Source: Lepidurus packardi (lineage: Eukaryota > Arthropoda > Branchiopoda > Notostraca > Triopsidae). Taken from it: a stretch of DNA of 64,000 nt. Each line of letters opens with the position of its first letter. Positions within the stretch are counted from its first letter, which is position 1. The stretch is taken from NCBI GenBank assembly GCA_023053545.1, contig JAKZAN010000007.1, forward strand, positions 186,001-250,000, read 5' to 3'. The notes under the pieces are model-generated. The model was not told the DNA's origin. It did not search any database and saw only the letters and a list, made by a program, of their open reading frames with translations. Position numbers and translations under genes: made by a program. Positions 63,901 to 64,000 of the stretch are shown one piece after another.

Positions 63901-64000
63901 GCATGTTATTTTCCGGCATGGCGCCCCAGAGAAATTAATCAGCGATCGTGGTACAGCGTTCACGGCTCAGCTCTTCGAGGAGGTGTTAATTCAGTTGGGT
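60961..64000 (+). pseudogene. pol: Gypsy-M pol (protease, RT, RNase H, integrase), open to window end
   Basis: Begins with the ATG at 60,961, overlapping the gag stop. Protease LIDTGATLSLI near 61,040. A frameshift near 62,068 leads into the RT (PSNSPWGFPVVLVRKKDG, FTTLDLYRGYWQLKI). An in-frame TGA at 62,399-62,401 falls where the RT box should read RRMPFGL. The same frame then stays open to the window end: VYLDDVLISS (62,490), RNase H RTDASGEGLGAVLAQ (62,940) and TDNTATTWLF, integrase HTGLSGGHFGERKTLAKLQL with CFPCQ, GIDHVGPL (63,765) and SDRGTAFTAQ (63,940). The integrase Glu lies beyond the window. Confidence 0.9.

Larger units (their letters stand above)
57587..64000 (+). mobile_element. 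hAT element J, 3' end outside window
   Basis: Begins TAGGGTGACCATACGTCCCG, a well-known type of hAT terminus, directly after the QDTYW codons of gene A. The expected left target copy is CCTATTGG (57,579-57,586). GTCCCGTTT motifs recur about five times in the first 110 bp and are probable transposase sites. The right end is not in the window. J is interrupted at 58,993. 57,590-58,082 is leader without recognised genes. Confidence 0.8.
58993..64000 (+). mobile_element. PIF-Harbinger-like element L, 3' end outside window
   Basis: The start GGCTGTGTTCCCACTGCC follows a TTA trinucleotide (58,990-58,992), in line with Harbinger termini and 3-bp targets. It carries the start of a Myb/SANT-like gene, the second gene usual in this superfamily. 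The first 170 bp contain repeated AACCCGGGTTA / GGGTTAAC / GGGTTA motifs in both orientations. The transposase and right end are not visible, so the call rests on terminus and Myb-like protein. Confidence 0.6.
59422..64000 (+). mobile_element. Gypsy LTR retrotransposon M, 3' part outside window
   Basis: 5' LTR 59,422-59,611 (TGTGACGG...GCCACA), primer-binding site TGGTGTCAGAAGTGGGATC from 59,614, gag, protease, RT, RNase H and integrase in Gypsy order, running off the window. Gag and pol each have a frameshift and the RT has an in-frame TGA, so this copy is defective. It is unrelated at sequence level to Gypsy-E (different LTR, primer site and RT motif). Confidence 0.92.

Overview
The window is eukaryotic DNA, almost certainly from an invertebrate animal and most probably an arthropod. 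Split genes have introns of about 50-140 bp. Degenerate TTAGG/CCTAA-type repeats are present. The transposon families seen (BEL/Pao, Gypsy, Ngaro-like tyrosine-recombinase retroelement, Tc1, hAT, P/THAP, PIF-Harbinger-like) occur together in arthropod genomes. The species cannot be fixed from the sequence. I recognise no single-copy host gene, tRNA gene, rRNA gene, operon or CRISPR array. The region is a densely packed, deeply nested transposon cluster.

Left part (1-18,800). A BEL/Pao element on + (BEL-1, 1-4799, its 5' part lies before the window) sits inside a second BEL/Pao element on - (BEL-2, 4800-~10,825). The gag region of BEL-2 was hit by a Tc1 element (Tc1-A, 7720-9976). Next comes an unusual transposase-like gene on - (called K, 11,373-~17,080), with RNase H-like motifs and a Tudor-like tail. 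It is split by a second Tc1 element (Tc1-B, 12,580-14,587) at an in-frame TA. Both Tc1 copies appear to have intact spliced transposases with three introns at the same positions. 17.2-18.5 kb is non-coding and holds tandem repeats, two strong hairpins and a ~190 bp direct duplication.

Middle (18,803-28,960). A Ngaro-like retroelement on - (gag, RT/RNase H, tyrosine recombinase) has textbook split direct repeats. It is followed by a decayed hAT transposase (25.7-28.2 kb) and a (TA)n tract inside a perfect inverted repeat.

Right part (28,979-64,000). One zinc-finger/SAM-domain gene or element (A) has been opened by repeated insertion. A is cut at 30,984 by hAT element B (30,985-55,701, duplication AATATATC). 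B is cut by MITE G (31,116-31,285), by a P-like THAP element C (32,681-46,218, duplication CCGACACG) and by BEL-F (46,803-53,196, duplication GATGG). C is cut by hAT-D (32,697-35,137, duplication ATATACAC) and by Gypsy-E (35,273-42,401, duplication CCAAG, identical LTRs). Gypsy-E carries hAT-I inside its 5' LTR (35,293-37,900, duplication GTATATAT). A is also cut by MITE H (57,055-57,348) and by hAT-J at 57,587. J carries a Harbinger-like element (from 58,993), which carries Gypsy-M (59,422 to the window end). The deepest stack is A, B, C, Gypsy-E, hAT-I: five levels. The reading frames of A, B and K can be followed across the insertions. The nesting orders the insertions in time: A is oldest, hAT-I is among the youngest, and hAT-I, Gypsy-E, Tc1-A and Tc1-B still look coding-competent.
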